Shown here piece after piece: positions 35,216 to 43,618 of a stretch of DNA of 47,434 bases (its first letter is position 1; each line of letters opens with the position of its first letter). The stretch spans positions 1 through 47,434 of the forward strand of contig CALIMB010000007.1 of assembly GCA_938028665.1 (NCBI GenBank). Direction: 5' to 3'. The notes under the pieces were generated by a model, which saw nothing but the letters and a program-made list of their open reading frames with translations, made no database searches and had not been told where the DNA came from. Source of the DNA: an uncultured Thermomicrobium sp. (lineage in GTDB: Bacteria; Chloroflexota; Chloroflexia; Thermomicrobiales; Thermomicrobiaceae). A program made the position numbers and the translations under genes.

Positions 35216-35977
35216 CAACAAGCTCTGTGCTATGCAAGGGCACTTTTCGTGGACGAGGGCGCTGTTCAGACGGCTCAGGCAGTGGCTGGACAGGTCTGCG
35301 GAGGACCATCAGATGCCAGGCCGCTTGGGAATGTGGTTCGCCAGCGTCGCCACCGGCTTGAGGGCAATTCTGCAAAGAAGTCAGGCGGTGGAGTCATACG
35401 GGAAGCATGGTCGTGGGCCTCAGCTACACCTTCCGCAGTACAAGACGGGTTGAGTGATCGAGCCGAAAGGTGGTGGATCGAGGTGAGCTACGTTCATCCT
35501 GTCCTTAGAGAGGCGGTGATCCCTTTTCCTCATGAAACATGATAGTTGATGGTGTTCATTCTTTGCTGGGAAAGTCCGGGCACATGAGTGGGCATTGACG
35601 CCAGTAACTCTGAGATCTTGCATCGAGTGAGATCACGCGTCCGCCAATACTGCACAAGGACTCTCGACCAGAAGACGCAGAGGGCCGTTCGGGGAATAGG
35701 TATCGTCGGCATGTGCATACTGGGAAGGCTAACACGTTGTTCTCGTGAACACTGTCTTATCCTGTTCACAAGTACCAGTAACAGTGACAAAGGTGGTTGA
35801 CGTGCCAAACGATGACAATGTGCCGAGACGGCTGATCGGCCGGTTCAGGGAGGAGAAATGGCGGTGTGATGTCGGGGGTAGGGGCGCCACCACGGTACAA
35901 GTCTGTGTTCGTGTTCGGCGACCTGGAGGAACAGACAAGCGCGCGTCCGTGGGGAAGTACCGAGGGAGTTGAATACC
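35216..35977. other. 762-bp intergenic stretch before the ACR3-like gene
   Basis: No convincing gene on either strand; no ArsR-like regulator could be traced. A 7-bp inverted repeat GTGAACA/TGTTCAC with an 11-bp spacer lies at 35745-35769, overlapping a possible TTGTTC -35 box. It could be an operator, but no regulator gene is adjacent. Confidence 0.45.
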
Positions 35978-37015
35978 ATGAGAAACGGTGCAGAGGTAAC
36001 CACGCGCGTAGCTGCTCGCCTATCGATACGTGATGAGGCAAAGCCCTTGCTGCTGATCGCAGCGGTTCTCCTCGGTATTGTGTTGAACCGCCTTTTGGGG
36101 GCTGGAGTCAGTTGGTTGATTTGGGTGGTGCAGATTGGAGTCTTCTTCGTCATCCTCGCGGTCATGCTCCCGGTCGAAATCAAGGATGTCTCTAAGGCCT
36201 TTCGCAAAGTGAAACCGACAGCTATCGCGTTGCTCATCAACTTCGTCTTCATTCCGATCTTCATCTGGACTATGGGGTGGTTGTTCCTTCGTCCTTTCCC
36301 TGATGTCTGGGCGGGAGTCATTTTGTATGCGCTGACGCCATGTATTGGCTGGTACCTGATCTTCACCGACCTTGCGGAGGGTGATGTTGCCTGGGGTATG
36401 GCGCTTCTACCATGGAATATCACGCTTCAAGTTTTGCTCATGCCCCTGTATCTCTGGTTCCTCGTTGGTAAGGTACTGCCCTTAGACTTGCATGCGCTTC
36501 TGACGAGTGTCGTGCTCTATCTTATTGCACCATTCGTGCTTGCCTATCTGCTGCAGCGCTGGCTCATCGCGCGCTATGGTCGCGACTTTTTCTTCGGTCG
36601 CGTGAAGCGGACTCTGGGCGAAGTGAAACTCTGGGCGCTTGTCGTGGTGATCGTGTCGATGTTCGCTTCGCAGCGGTCAGTCGCACTGGCCGATGTTGGT
36701 CTGGTCACCTTGATTATCGGAGTGCTTCTTCTCTTCTTCCTTGTCCTCTTCGTCTTAGCCTTGACGATCGGGAAGCTTGCCCGCCTACCCTACCATGAGA
36801 ACGTGACACTGGCCTTTACGACAACCGCACGGAATCCGGAAGTGGTGATCGGCGTGGCGCTGAGTGCTTTCCCTGGGCAGCCGCTCGTCTATTTTGCTAT
36901 CATCTTGGGCCCAATCGTCGAACTCCCCGTGTTGCTCCTGATCGCTCGCGTGCTTCTCACGCTACGGGATCGCCTCTGGTCCTCCGGAGCACCGGTTCAT
37001 CATGTCAATGGGTAG
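35978..37015 (+). CDS. ACR3/BASS-family arsenite or organic-anion efflux protein
   Basis: A 345-residue membrane protein with about ten hydrophobic helices, related to the ACR3 arsenite permeases of the bile-acid:sodium symporter superfamily. It has the paired discontinuous-helix motifs: ILYALTPCIGWYLIFTDLAEGD, whose Cys aligns with the functional Cys of ACR3, and TLAFTTTARNPEVVIGVAL, the counterpart of the FTAASNNFELA motif. The usual LMMYPPLAKV is replaced by AVMLPVEIKDV, so the substrate may differ. ATG at 35978 is preferred to the upstream TTG at 35969 because a GAGGGAG ribosome-binding site lies 9 nt before it. No arsR or arsC is present, weakening an arsenic-only reading. Confidence 0.72.
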   Translation: MRNGAEVTTRVAARLSIRDEAKPLLLIAAVLLGIVLNRLLGAGVSWLIWVVQIGVFFVILAVMLPVEIKDVSKAFRKVKPTAIALLINFVFIPIFIWTMGWLFLRPFPDVWAGVILYALTPCIGWYLIFTDLAEGDVAWGMALLPWNITLQVLLMPLYLWFLVGKVLPLDLHALLTSVVLYLIAPFVLAYLLQRWLIARYGRDFFFGRVKRTLGEVKLWALVVVIVSMFASQRSVALADVGLVTLIIGVLLLFFLVLFVLALTIGKLARLPYHENVTLAFTTTARNPEVVIGVALSAFPGQPLVYFAIILGPIVELPVLLLIARVLLTLRDRLWSSGAPVHHVNG

Positions 37016-37680
37016 GAGGCACTGAGCTCGGTAAATCGTCCTCCCGACAGTGAGTTCGTCTTGGTGTGGACCATACTCGCGCCGAGTAAGCTGTGTGCCA
37101 ACCCGGTGGAGTACCGACTGGTGTCAACGCAGGTCGGAGGGGGCTCCTGGATCCCGTGATTGCTCTAACGCGTTTGGAAGGAACAAGCTTGATACTGGTG
37201 AAAAACCCCTCTGCCAGTGCAGCCATCCGGGATTCCCCACGTGGTGCTGTGTTTCGCGGGGTAGTGAAGATGGAGGCTGCTATCGAGTTGTATGCTGCCG
37301 GTCGTTGCTCTCGTCGGCAGTTCGGATACTTGAGTGATGGGTGGCGTGTTTGGTCAGGTGAGTACGAGGGCCGCTGCGTGGTGCCTGTACGCCGCGATTT
37401 TGAGATGCTGCATGTGCGGGTCATTCTGCGTGCACCAACGGCAGGTTCGTGCGGGGCTGGTGTTGACCGAACGGAGCATGACTTTTCTCAGGCACCACAG
37501 AATGCGACTCCATTGTGTTCGGAGGATGTGCTGAGCCGTGTCCTGCATATTGAGAAGGCTCCCTACTACTCCGTGTCGCTTGTGGGAGCATCGCTGTGAT
37601 CATCGTGAGAAGAAAGCAAGATCCTGGCTTGAGGAAAGAGAGCACCGGGGCAACCAGGCAGTGGTTATCACCGAGGCTAA
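37016..37680. other. 665-bp stretch without a convincing gene
   Basis: Plus-strand 37093-37599 is open for 168 codons and minus-strand 37005-37424 for 139, but neither has a family signature, a good ribosome-binding site or the local codon bias. No repeat or strong terminator was recognised. Confidence 0.45.
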
Positions 37681-38133
37681 TTAGCGAAGCGCCGCAAGTA
37701 CGGCTTCATTCTGGGGTATATCACGCATCGAGTTACCATACCAGGCGGCGCGGACAATGCCTTCGGCATCAACGACGATCACCGCTGGCATACGACCAAG
37801 CTTGAGCGGCTTGACCTCTTGACCGAAGAGTGCAGCGAGCCGATGCTCAGGATCAGCGATCACCGGGAAGGGGAGCTGTTCCCGTTCCCAATGGCGACTG
37901 ACGGAACGTGGACCGTCGGGAGCTATCACAATTACTTCTGCGCCCGCTTCTTGAAACTTCTCATAGTCCTGGCACAACTGTGCCAGATGCCGACGGCAGT
38001 ATGGTCAACGCAGTCCACGTGCAAGAATGAGCACAAATGGACGACCATGCAGTGTCTCGCTGCCGATCAGTTCCCCCTGGATCGTTGTTGCTGTCCAAAG
38101 TGGTAGACGTTCACCAGTCTGTAGACCGGCCAT
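37681..38133 (-). CDS. Peroxiredoxin-like AhpC/TSA protein with in-frame TGA (candidate selenoprotein)
   Basis: Read through one TGA this is a 150-residue AhpC/TSA thioredoxin-fold protein. The N-terminus MAGLQTGERLPLW, then GRPFVLILARGLR (strand before the active site), TGA at 38005-38007 (codon 43), PYC46, RRHLAQLCQDYEKFQEAG, AEVIVIAPDGP, LPFPVIADPEHRLAALFG and MPAVIVVDAEGIVRAAW. Relatives have RGxWCPYCRR here, so TGA replaces the active-site Cys and gives UPYC if Sec is inserted. The frame is continuous on both sides; without read-through the product is a useless 42-residue peptide. The ATG at 38133 lies inside the end of the alpha/beta-hydrolase gene (23-bp overlap), so the genes are co-transcribed. 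Expected role: reduction of peroxides or protein disulfides. Confidence 0.78.
37969..37986 (-). promoter_or_regulatory. bSECIS-like hairpin after the peroxiredoxin TGA
   Basis: On the coding (minus) strand, 18 nt after the TGA, a perfect 7-bp stem CTGGCAC/GTGCCAG closes an AGTT loop. G is the second loop base, 26 nt after the TGA, and is followed by U, as in the lipoprotein hairpin. An upstream GCCG/CGGC pair could compete. Confidence 0.55.
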
Positions 38134-38983
38134 GCTCGACCTCCTGCAGAAACTCTTGGACCACAGCCACAAAGCGCTCAAACTCTTCCATGTGGGGGAG
38201 GTGCCCACTGCGCTCGAATAGCTCGACCCGCCCATGCCAACCAGCCGACCGCCATTGAGTAAGGACGTGCTGAGTGCGGCTGTTCGGCACGATTCGGTCA
38301 TACTTCCCGAGCACGACCAGGGTCGGTACAGCTGGAGGTTCTCTCGACGGTGCAGGAGGCTCAGCAAGTGAGGCAGTGGTAACCCGCCAGAGTTCCTGAT
38401 CCCAGCCAACGACGCTCACCGCTGCGCGGAGCTGCCACGCCGACTGCGGCGATGGCGGATTTGCCCAAACCAGCCGCTGCGCGGCAAGGAACGCAAGTGG
38501 GCCACTGAGACGGACGATAGTTTGACCAACTATTTCGATCGGGCGAAGCCGTAAAAGTCGACTCACTCGCGGCGAACTTGGGCGATCCCATGCCGGGGCA
38601 ACCAGGACGAGCCCAACCACCCGCTCTGGGGCCAAGCGCGCAAGCTCATAGGCGACTCTACCACCCATGGAATGCCCAAGGAGGACAACAGCCTCAATCT
38701 GGAGTGCGTCAAGGAGCTCAAGTGCGATTGCTCCTTGAGCAGATGGGGCATATGGATCCCAACCCCGCCAGCGATCGGTCGTGCAACGCGTCAGGCCAAA
38801 GCCCGGGCGGTCATAGGCAACAACCTGCCGTTCCGTACCGAGTGTACGGATCACCGGGAGCCACGAGAGTGCACTCGAGGCAAAGCCGTGCAGGAGCAGA
38901 ATGGCTGGTCGGTGATGCGTGTCAGACTGCAGGACGAAGAGTCTCAGACCGTCCAGCGGAAGAATCTGTGAACGAACTGACAT
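38111..38983 (-). CDS. Alpha/beta hydrolase
   Basis: A 290-residue alpha/beta-hydrolase-fold protein. The oxyanion segment is LLLHGFASSALSW, YDRPGFGLT is the next conserved turn, the nucleophile elbow is GHSMGG with Ser105, the acid is in VVLGKYDRIVP and the catalytic His in ERSGHLPHMEE. It belongs to the broad esterase/epoxide hydrolase/MhpC-like group; the substrate cannot be predicted. A long N-terminal extension is open upstream, but ATG at 38983 is preferred because GGGGGAG lies 6 nt before it. The 3' end overlaps the start of the peroxiredoxin-like gene, suggesting coupled translation. Confidence 0.85.
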   Translation of the reverse strand: MSVRSQILPLDGLRLFVLQSDTHHRPAILLLHGFASSALSWLPVIRTLGTERQVVAYDRPGFGLTRCTTDRWRGWDPYAPSAQGAIALELLDALQIEAVVLLGHSMGGRVAYELARLAPERVVGLVLVAPAWDRPSSPRVSRLLRLRPIEIVGQTIVRLSGPLAFLAAQRLVWANPPSPQSAWQLRAAVSVVGWDQELWRVTTASLAEPPAPSREPPAVPTLVVLGKYDRIVPNSRTQHVLTQWRSAGWHGRVELFERSGHLPHMEEFERFVAVVQEFLQEVEHGRSTDW

Positions 38984-39486
38984 TGACGCTCCCCCAGTAG
39001 GCAAAGCCTGGTAATCGGCTTTCCCACCTAGTACCCAAGTGTACCTGATGCTATTGCCGGCGATTGGGTCTACTATGACGCGATGCACCATCACCTCGCG
39101 TCTGGGCTGCACGACTCCTTGACGTGAACGCCTGGCTGCGGCTACCTGTGTTACAGAAGAACTGGGTGTCCCCAACCGCTGTCAAGCGCAGAGTTCTCGA
39201 GGGTAGCCACGCGCAAACCGTCTTGAGGAGCCACCTTGTGTGGTGCGAGATATCTCGGAACCGATCTGCGCTCGGACCGGCAAGGTATTGGCACAGCCGA
39301 AAATGATGTCAAGAGACAAGAATTTGAACCGTTTCATCCTAAGGCAGATGTCGGTTGGCAGAGCTGAAAGGGACGTCAAGAGGCCTTGTCTGACAAGATC
39401 CTTGCGCGGCGTTACCTGGTCGTGTCATCCTCGGCCTCCGGCAGGAGGGAAGCGATGAATTGCTTCCGAGGGGAGGACAAGAGAGC
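38984..39486. other. 503-bp intergenic region
   Basis: Divergent region between the hydrolase (minus) and the PPOX gene (plus). No gene, repeat or strong hairpin recognised. GGGGAGG at 39470-39476 is the PPOX ribosome-binding site. Confidence 0.5.
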
Positions 39487-39900
39487 ATGGTTCACCTGAC
39501 AGCGGAGTTGCGGGATTTTCTGGCTGCCCCTCGCTTCGGCGTGTTGGCGACAATCGCTCCGGATGGGCTTCCCCGCCAGTCAGTGATGTGGTATGAGCTA
39601 CTGGACGACACCCTCATCGTGATGAACACAGCTGAGGGACGAGCGAAGCTCCACGATCTGCGTCGCGATCCTCGAGCCTCACTCTGTGTTGCCGACGGCT
39701 ATCGCTATGTCACCATCGTTGGTCGGGTGCAGCTGATCGAGGATCAGGCCAGGGCTCAAGCCGATATCGCTCGTCTTGCGCTACGGTACGTTGGTGCCGA
39801 CGAGGCTCACATGTGGATCCCGCAGTTTCGCAGCCAGCGGCGTGTCACACTCCTCTTGCACATCGAGCGTCTCTCTGTTCATGGTTTTGCCGAGGACTGA
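39487..39900 (+). CDS. PPOX-class (FMN/F420-binding split barrel) protein
   Basis: A 137-residue split-barrel protein of the pyridoxamine-phosphate-oxidase-like superfamily, with the layout of F420-dependent members: FLAAPRFGVLATIAPDGLPRQSVMWYEL, LIVMNTAEGRAKLHDLRRDPRASLCVAD and YRYVTIVGRVQLIED. Its stop is 3 nt before cofE, which makes coenzyme F420, so F420 rather than FMN or PLP is the likely cofactor. ATG at 39487 has a strong GGGGAGG ribosome-binding site; a TTG at 39460 is unlikely. Members reduce small molecules such as biliverdin or quinones or act as deazaflavin-dependent reductases; the substrate is unknown. Confidence 0.82.
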   Translation: MVHLTAELRDFLAAPRFGVLATIAPDGLPRQSVMWYELLDDTLIVMNTAEGRAKLHDLRRDPRASLCVADGYRYVTIVGRVQLIEDQARAQADIARLALRYVGADEAHMWIPQFRSQRRVTLLLHIERLSVHGFAED

Positions 39901-39903
39901 AAG

Positions 39904-40659
39904 ATGATCGATCACGAGATCCGCATTATCCCCATCCGTGGAATTCCTGAAGCAGAACCGGGTGCTTCAGTGGCAGAGCTCATCCTCCGCGGACTAGAGC
40001 AGAGCGACCTTGTTGGTGAACCGGGCGATATTCTTGTGGTCACACAGAAGCTGGTCTCGAAAGCGGAGGGGCGAATTGTTCGTTTGCTCGATATTGACCC
40101 GTCGCCGCTAGCACAGGAGTATGCTGCGCGCTGGGAACGCGACCCGCGCCAGGTTGAGCTCGTCCTGCGCGAAAGTGTGCGCATTGTGCGCATGGACCGG
40201 GGACTCATCATCGCGGAGACACGTCATGGCTTCGTTTGTGCCAACGCCGGTGTTGACCTCTCTAATGTTCCCCCAGGCTACGCCGCGCTCCTGCCCTGCG
40301 ATCCGGACCGTTCAGCAGCTATCATTCGGCGTGAGCTCCGTGAGCTGCGTGGATGGGAACCAGCCGTTATCGTCTCTGATACCTTTGGTCGAGCATGGCG
40401 CAATGGGATTGTGAATGTTGCGATTGGAGTGGCTGGTCTGCGGCCGCTGCGCGACTATCGGGGGCAGCATGACACCTATGGGAATGAGCTCCGAGTTACC
40501 GTGATTGCAGTCGCTGACGAACTTGCGGCTGCAGCAGAACTGGTGATGGGTAAGACGGAGGGGTGTCCGGCGGCCATCATTCGTGGGTTCGCCTATGAAC
40601 CAGGTGAAGGGACCGCGCGGGAACTTGTCATGCCGCCCGAGCGTGACCTTTTCCGGTGA
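39904..40659 (+). CDS. cofE: Coenzyme F420-0:L-glutamate ligase
   Basis: A 251-residue protein of the CofE/FbiB N-terminal family. Segments are IIPIRGIPEAEPG, PGDILVVTQKLVSKAEGR, RHGFVCANAGVDLSNV, VIVSDTFGRAWRNGIVNVAIGVAGL and a late GKTEGCPAAIIRG. The enzyme adds glutamate residues to F420-0 using GTP, the last step of F420 synthesis. It is stand-alone (no nitroreductase-like C-terminal domain as in actinobacterial FbiB). The gene is 3 nt after the PPOX stop, probably one transcript. Length is normal; no defects seen. Confidence 0.92.
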   Translation: MIDHEIRIIPIRGIPEAEPGASVAELILRGLEQSDLVGEPGDILVVTQKLVSKAEGRIVRLLDIDPSPLAQEYAARWERDPRQVELVLRESVRIVRMDRGLIIAETRHGFVCANAGVDLSNVPPGYAALLPCDPDRSAAIIRRELRELRGWEPAVIVSDTFGRAWRNGIVNVAIGVAGLRPLRDYRGQHDTYGNELRVTVIAVADELAAAAELVMGKTEGCPAAIIRGFAYEPGEGTARELVMPPERDLFR

Positions 40660-40661
40660 CG

Positions 40662-40691
40662 TTGCCGAAGGTTAGGAGACTCGGTTATACT
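40662..40691 (+). promoter_or_regulatory. Promoter of the OsmC-family gene
   Basis: TTGCCG at 40662-40667 and TATACT at 40686-40691 with an 18-bp spacer, immediately after cofE. The leader to the ATG at 40734 would be about 36 nt with AAGGGGG as ribosome-binding site. Confidence 0.6.
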
Positions 40692-40733
40692 CCGGTCGCG
40701 TTTGGTAATGTGCCAACCGAAAGGGGGACATTG

Positions 40734-41165
40734 ATGCCGATGCGGACAGCGACGGCGACGTGGGAAGGATCGTTGCAGGGCGGTACCGGGACGGCGATGG
40801 CGGGGAGTGGTGCCTTTTCCGTGCGCTTTTCCTTTGGTACCCGCTTCGGTGAAGAACCAGGGACAAATCCAGAGGAGCTGATTGGTGCAGCCTATGCTGG
40901 CTGTTACAGCATGGCACTGTCTGCAATCCTCGGCCAAGCTGGTTATACGCCCGAACGGATCAGGACGACCGCACGCGTGCGTATCCAGCAAGTTGAGGGC
41001 GGCTTTGCCATTGACCGCATCGAGCTCGAGACGGAGGGCCGCGTCCCTGGCATCGATGAGGCTAAGTTTCAGGAGCTCGCGGAGCAGGCAAAGCGGGGAT
41101 GTCCGGTGGGCAAAGCCCTCGGCGGCGTCGGGGAGATTGTCGTGACCGCTCGCCTGGCGCAGTAA
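40734..41165 (+). CDS. OsmC-family peroxide reductase
   Basis: A 143-residue OsmC/Ohr-fold protein. The two redox Cys are in AAYAGCYSMALS and KRGCPVGKAL, in the arrangement used by OsmC proteins to reduce organic hydroperoxides with lipoyl or thiol donors. Other family segments are FSVRFSFGTRFGEEPGTNPEEL and IDEAKFQELAEQAK. ATG at 40734 has an AAGGGGG ribosome-binding site 7 nt upstream and its own promoter. It is followed by a strong terminator. Function is oxidative stress defence in the cytoplasm. Confidence 0.9.
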   Translation: MPMRTATATWEGSLQGGTGTAMAGSGAFSVRFSFGTRFGEEPGTNPEELIGAAYAGCYSMALSAILGQAGYTPERIRTTARVRIQQVEGGFAIDRIELETEGRVPGIDEAKFQELAEQAKRGCPVGKALGGVGEIVVTARLAQ

Positions 41166-41211
41166 CCCTGGTTTACCGCGCATAGTGTTCCGCGGCGCGG
41201 TCAGTCTTCCT

Positions 41212-41256
41212 CAAGAACCACCGGCGTGGGGAAGAGTCCCATGCCGGTGGTTCTTG
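41212..41256. terminator. Bidirectional terminator between OsmC and formamidase genes
   Basis: A 19-bp stem (arms starting CAAGAACCACCGGC and ending GCCGGTGGTTCTTG, with one G-T pair) closes a GAAGAGT loop. It lies between convergent genes. The plus side is followed by ATCTTT, the minus side by little T. Confidence 0.8.
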
Positions 41257-41293
41257 GTATCTTTGGTCGGATTGCCAGGCGTTCTCGGGCCGC

Positions 41294-42421
41294 TTAACTC
41301 ACGAAAATATCCAGCGGTAACACCGCTGTCACCATAACATTAGGGACATCCACAGTCTCTGACACGCGGAGGTCGACAGCGACACTGCAAAGGGCATAGG
41401 CCTGCTGTGCGGTGAAGCCACGACGCTGGAGATACTCGATCATGCGGAACAGGGCATCGCGCGCGGCAAGTGTTAAGTCTTCCGACTCGTTGCGACCGTT
41501 CCGGACACAGATACCCGTCGTTGCATAGAAGCGGCGCGGGGCGGCTATCTCAGGGGCAGTAAAATAGCCATCGCGCAGAAATTGCAGTGTCCGGATACCA
41601 CGACGGCGCGCTTCACCCTTGTGCACACGAAACTCCACGTGGACAACCGAGCACATCTCGATCGCGGTGCCGCAGACTTCGCCGTCACCCTGAGCGAAAT
41701 GCACGTCACCAACCGAGAAAAGTGCTCCCTCGACCCAAACGGGGATGAAGAGGCTGGCGCCAGGGGTCAGCTGCTTGATGTCAACGTTGCCTGCATTTTC
41801 TCGCGGAGGGATAGTTCGTAGTCCCTCCGACGCAATCGGCTCGCTCGCGGGGATAGCTCCTTGCGAGTCGGGGAGAAGCGCCATACCGCCGCGCTCGGCG
41901 AGTTCGGCTTCCCGGCGCGCTGCTTGTTCACGGAGTTCGCGTGACGGCGCGACACCGATTGTCCCCGGGTGCGGGCAGCGAGGAATGCGCACACCCGGAA
42001 GCTGTGGCGACTCGGCGTAGCTTGGATAGAGATGCCAGTGGATGATATAGGGGTTCGGAAATTGGTCACGAAGAAAACCGAAGCCAGGAACCTGCACCGT
42101 ATATCCCCAGTGTTGCCATGGATCGGACTCAATTTCCAAGATCTTCACTTCGAGCAGATCACCTGGTTGCGCGCCTTTGACGTATACCGGGCCAGTGAGC
42201 GGGTGCACACGTCCCAGATCAGCTGTAGCAACATCCTGTATTGTTGAATGAGGCGTTAATTGCGCGTCGAATGCGTCCCAGGTCTCCAGTGCAACTGGTT
42301 CTCCTGGTTCGACTTCCAGTGCGGGTGGAATCGCCTCGTGCCAGCGGTTATGACCTTTGCCGGGCTGTGTCGCAAGTGGTCGTAAAGGATCAATAGTGAT
42401 TCGCCGCTGCTGGATCATCAT
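41294..42421 (-). CDS. Acetamidase/formamidase family protein
   Basis: A 375-residue protein of the FmdA/AmdA family. Signatures are GKGHNRWHEAIPPALEVEPGE, TGPVYVKGAQPGDLLEVKIL, IPRCPHPGTIGVAPS, PRENAGNVDIKQLTPGASLFIPVWVEGALFSVGDVHFAQGDGEVCGTAIE. These enzymes hydrolyse formamide or short amides to ammonia and the acid and bind a metal. The Cys and His in GVRIPRCPHPG and the GDxHxxQGDGE motif are intact. ATG at 42421 is taken (a second ATG follows). It is divergent from the UspA gene. Length is normal for the family. Confidence 0.9.
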   Translation of the reverse strand: MMIQQRRITIDPLRPLATQPGKGHNRWHEAIPPALEVEPGEPVALETWDAFDAQLTPHSTIQDVATADLGRVHPLTGPVYVKGAQPGDLLEVKILEIESDPWQHWGYTVQVPGFGFLRDQFPNPYIIHWHLYPSYAESPQLPGVRIPRCPHPGTIGVAPSRELREQAARREAELAERGGMALLPDSQGAIPASEPIASEGLRTIPPRENAGNVDIKQLTPGASLFIPVWVEGALFSVGDVHFAQGDGEVCGTAIEMCSVVHVEFRVHKGEARRRGIRTLQFLRDGYFTAPEIAAPRRFYATTGICVRNGRNESEDLTLAARDALFRMIEYLQRRGFTAQQAYALCSVAVDLRVSETVDVPNVMVTAVLPLDIFVS

Positions 42422-42495
42422 TTCCCTCCCTCTCGGTCAGAGACGCACTCACGTCCCAGCATAGGGCCATTATCGCTAGTTGGGAAGCATCTTGT

Positions 42496-42524
42496 TTGTT
42501 TTTGGACAGCAAGCCTCCTATGCT
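42496..42524 (+). promoter_or_regulatory. Promoter of the tandem UspA gene
   Basis: TTGTTT at 42496-42501 and TATGCT at 42519-42524 with a 17-bp spacer; the UspA ATG is 30 bp downstream. Confidence 0.5.
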
Positions 42525-42554
42525 TCAGGGTAGGGATTGCAGTGAGGAACGTGG

Positions 42555-43469
42555 ATGATTGAAACGGTTCTCGCAGCCCACGACGGTTCGACGGCAGCGG
42601 ATGCTGTGTTGCCTGCCTCGGCGCTCCTGGCGCGGCTCTTTCTCGCACCAGTCGTCGTTGTCCGCGTGCTTGAGACGATGCGCCCTTTCTATGATCCAAC
42701 ACGCGGTGAGGTGGTGTGGCTCTCGACGGAAGAGCCACGTCTTGACGTCGCCGCTGAAGAATTCCTCGCTGATCACCTGGCAGTGCTCAAACAACTTGGT
42801 GTCCAGGCGCACGCTGTTGTACGCCTGGGGCGAGCGGAAGAGGAGCTTGTTGAGGAGGCAACGCGCTGGCCAGCACCTGTGCTCGTCATTGCCAGTCATG
42901 GCCGAGGTGGGCTTGGCCGGGCCGTGCTAGGGAGCATTGCGGATCGGGTGCTCCGGACGGCGCCGTGTCCGGTGCTCGTAGTGCGCGTGGATGGTGCTCC
43001 TCTGGAGCGCTTGGAACATGTGCTGGTACCGCTTGATGGCTCGGAGCGAGCTGAGCGGGCATTACCCTACGCGTGCGCACTCGCCGAGCGTGCCAGTGCC
43101 CGGATCACTCTCGTTCGAGTTGCAGAAACGTATCGCGAGCTCCTTTTGGACTGGCATGGGCGACCGATCGCAGCGACGGCGCAGGAGGTGTTACGCCAGC
43201 TGGAACAGGAAGCGCTCACCTATCTCGAGGATATTCAGGTTCGGATCCCTTGTCATCTTGCGGTGCGGATCCAGGCTTTGAGTGGAGATCCCAAAAGGGA
43301 ACTTGTTGCTGTAGTGGAACGCGAGCGACCAGACCTGGTGGTGCTGACGACACGTGGACGAGGTGGGGTGACGCGCTGGCTTTTGGGCAGTGTGACGGAG
43401 CGACTGGTGACGACCACCCGCACTCCCCTCTTGGTCGTCCCAAGTGAAACGCTGAATCAGCGTCGCTGA
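42555..43469 (+). CDS. Tandem universal stress protein (two Usp domains)
   Basis: A 304-residue protein made of two Usp domains (about 1-145 and 152-300). Each ends with the ATP-binding G-2x-G-9x-G(S/T) motif: GRGGLGRAVLGSIADR and GRGGVTRWLLGSVTER, both intact, and each domain starts with a VLAAHDGS- or VLVPLDGS-type strand. Such proteins bind ATP and act in stress survival. No membrane segment. It is divergent from the formamidase gene. Confidence 0.9.
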   Translation: MIETVLAAHDGSTAADAVLPASALLARLFLAPVVVVRVLETMRPFYDPTRGEVVWLSTEEPRLDVAAEEFLADHLAVLKQLGVQAHAVVRLGRAEEELVEEATRWPAPVLVIASHGRGGLGRAVLGSIADRVLRTAPCPVLVVRVDGAPLERLEHVLVPLDGSERAERALPYACALAERASARITLVRVAETYRELLLDWHGRPIAATAQEVLRQLEQEALTYLEDIQVRIPCHLAVRIQALSGDPKRELVAVVERERPDLVVLTTRGRGGVTRWLLGSVTERLVTTTRTPLLVVPSETLNQRR

Positions 43470-43618
43470 CAGACCATCCTGCACGCGCGTGCAGAAAGCC
43501 AGGACACCACCGGGTGTGCGGCACAGCGGTCAGAAGGACCGGCGAGCACTGCTAAGCCAGAGCGGTCGGGAGCAGGGTCGACAGCGGGGTGGGTCATCGG
43601 CTGGCGCTGCTGCAGTGC
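43470..43618. other. Short convergent gap
   Basis: 149 bp between the UspA and second PPOX genes. GCACGCG/CGCGTGC-like symmetry near 43482-43492 is short; no terminator with a T tract is seen. Confidence 0.35.

Noticed and set aside
37093-37599. 168-codon plus-strand open frame
   Set aside because: No family signature or ribosome-binding site, and codon choice unlike neighbouring genes; kept only as part of a gene-poor stretch.
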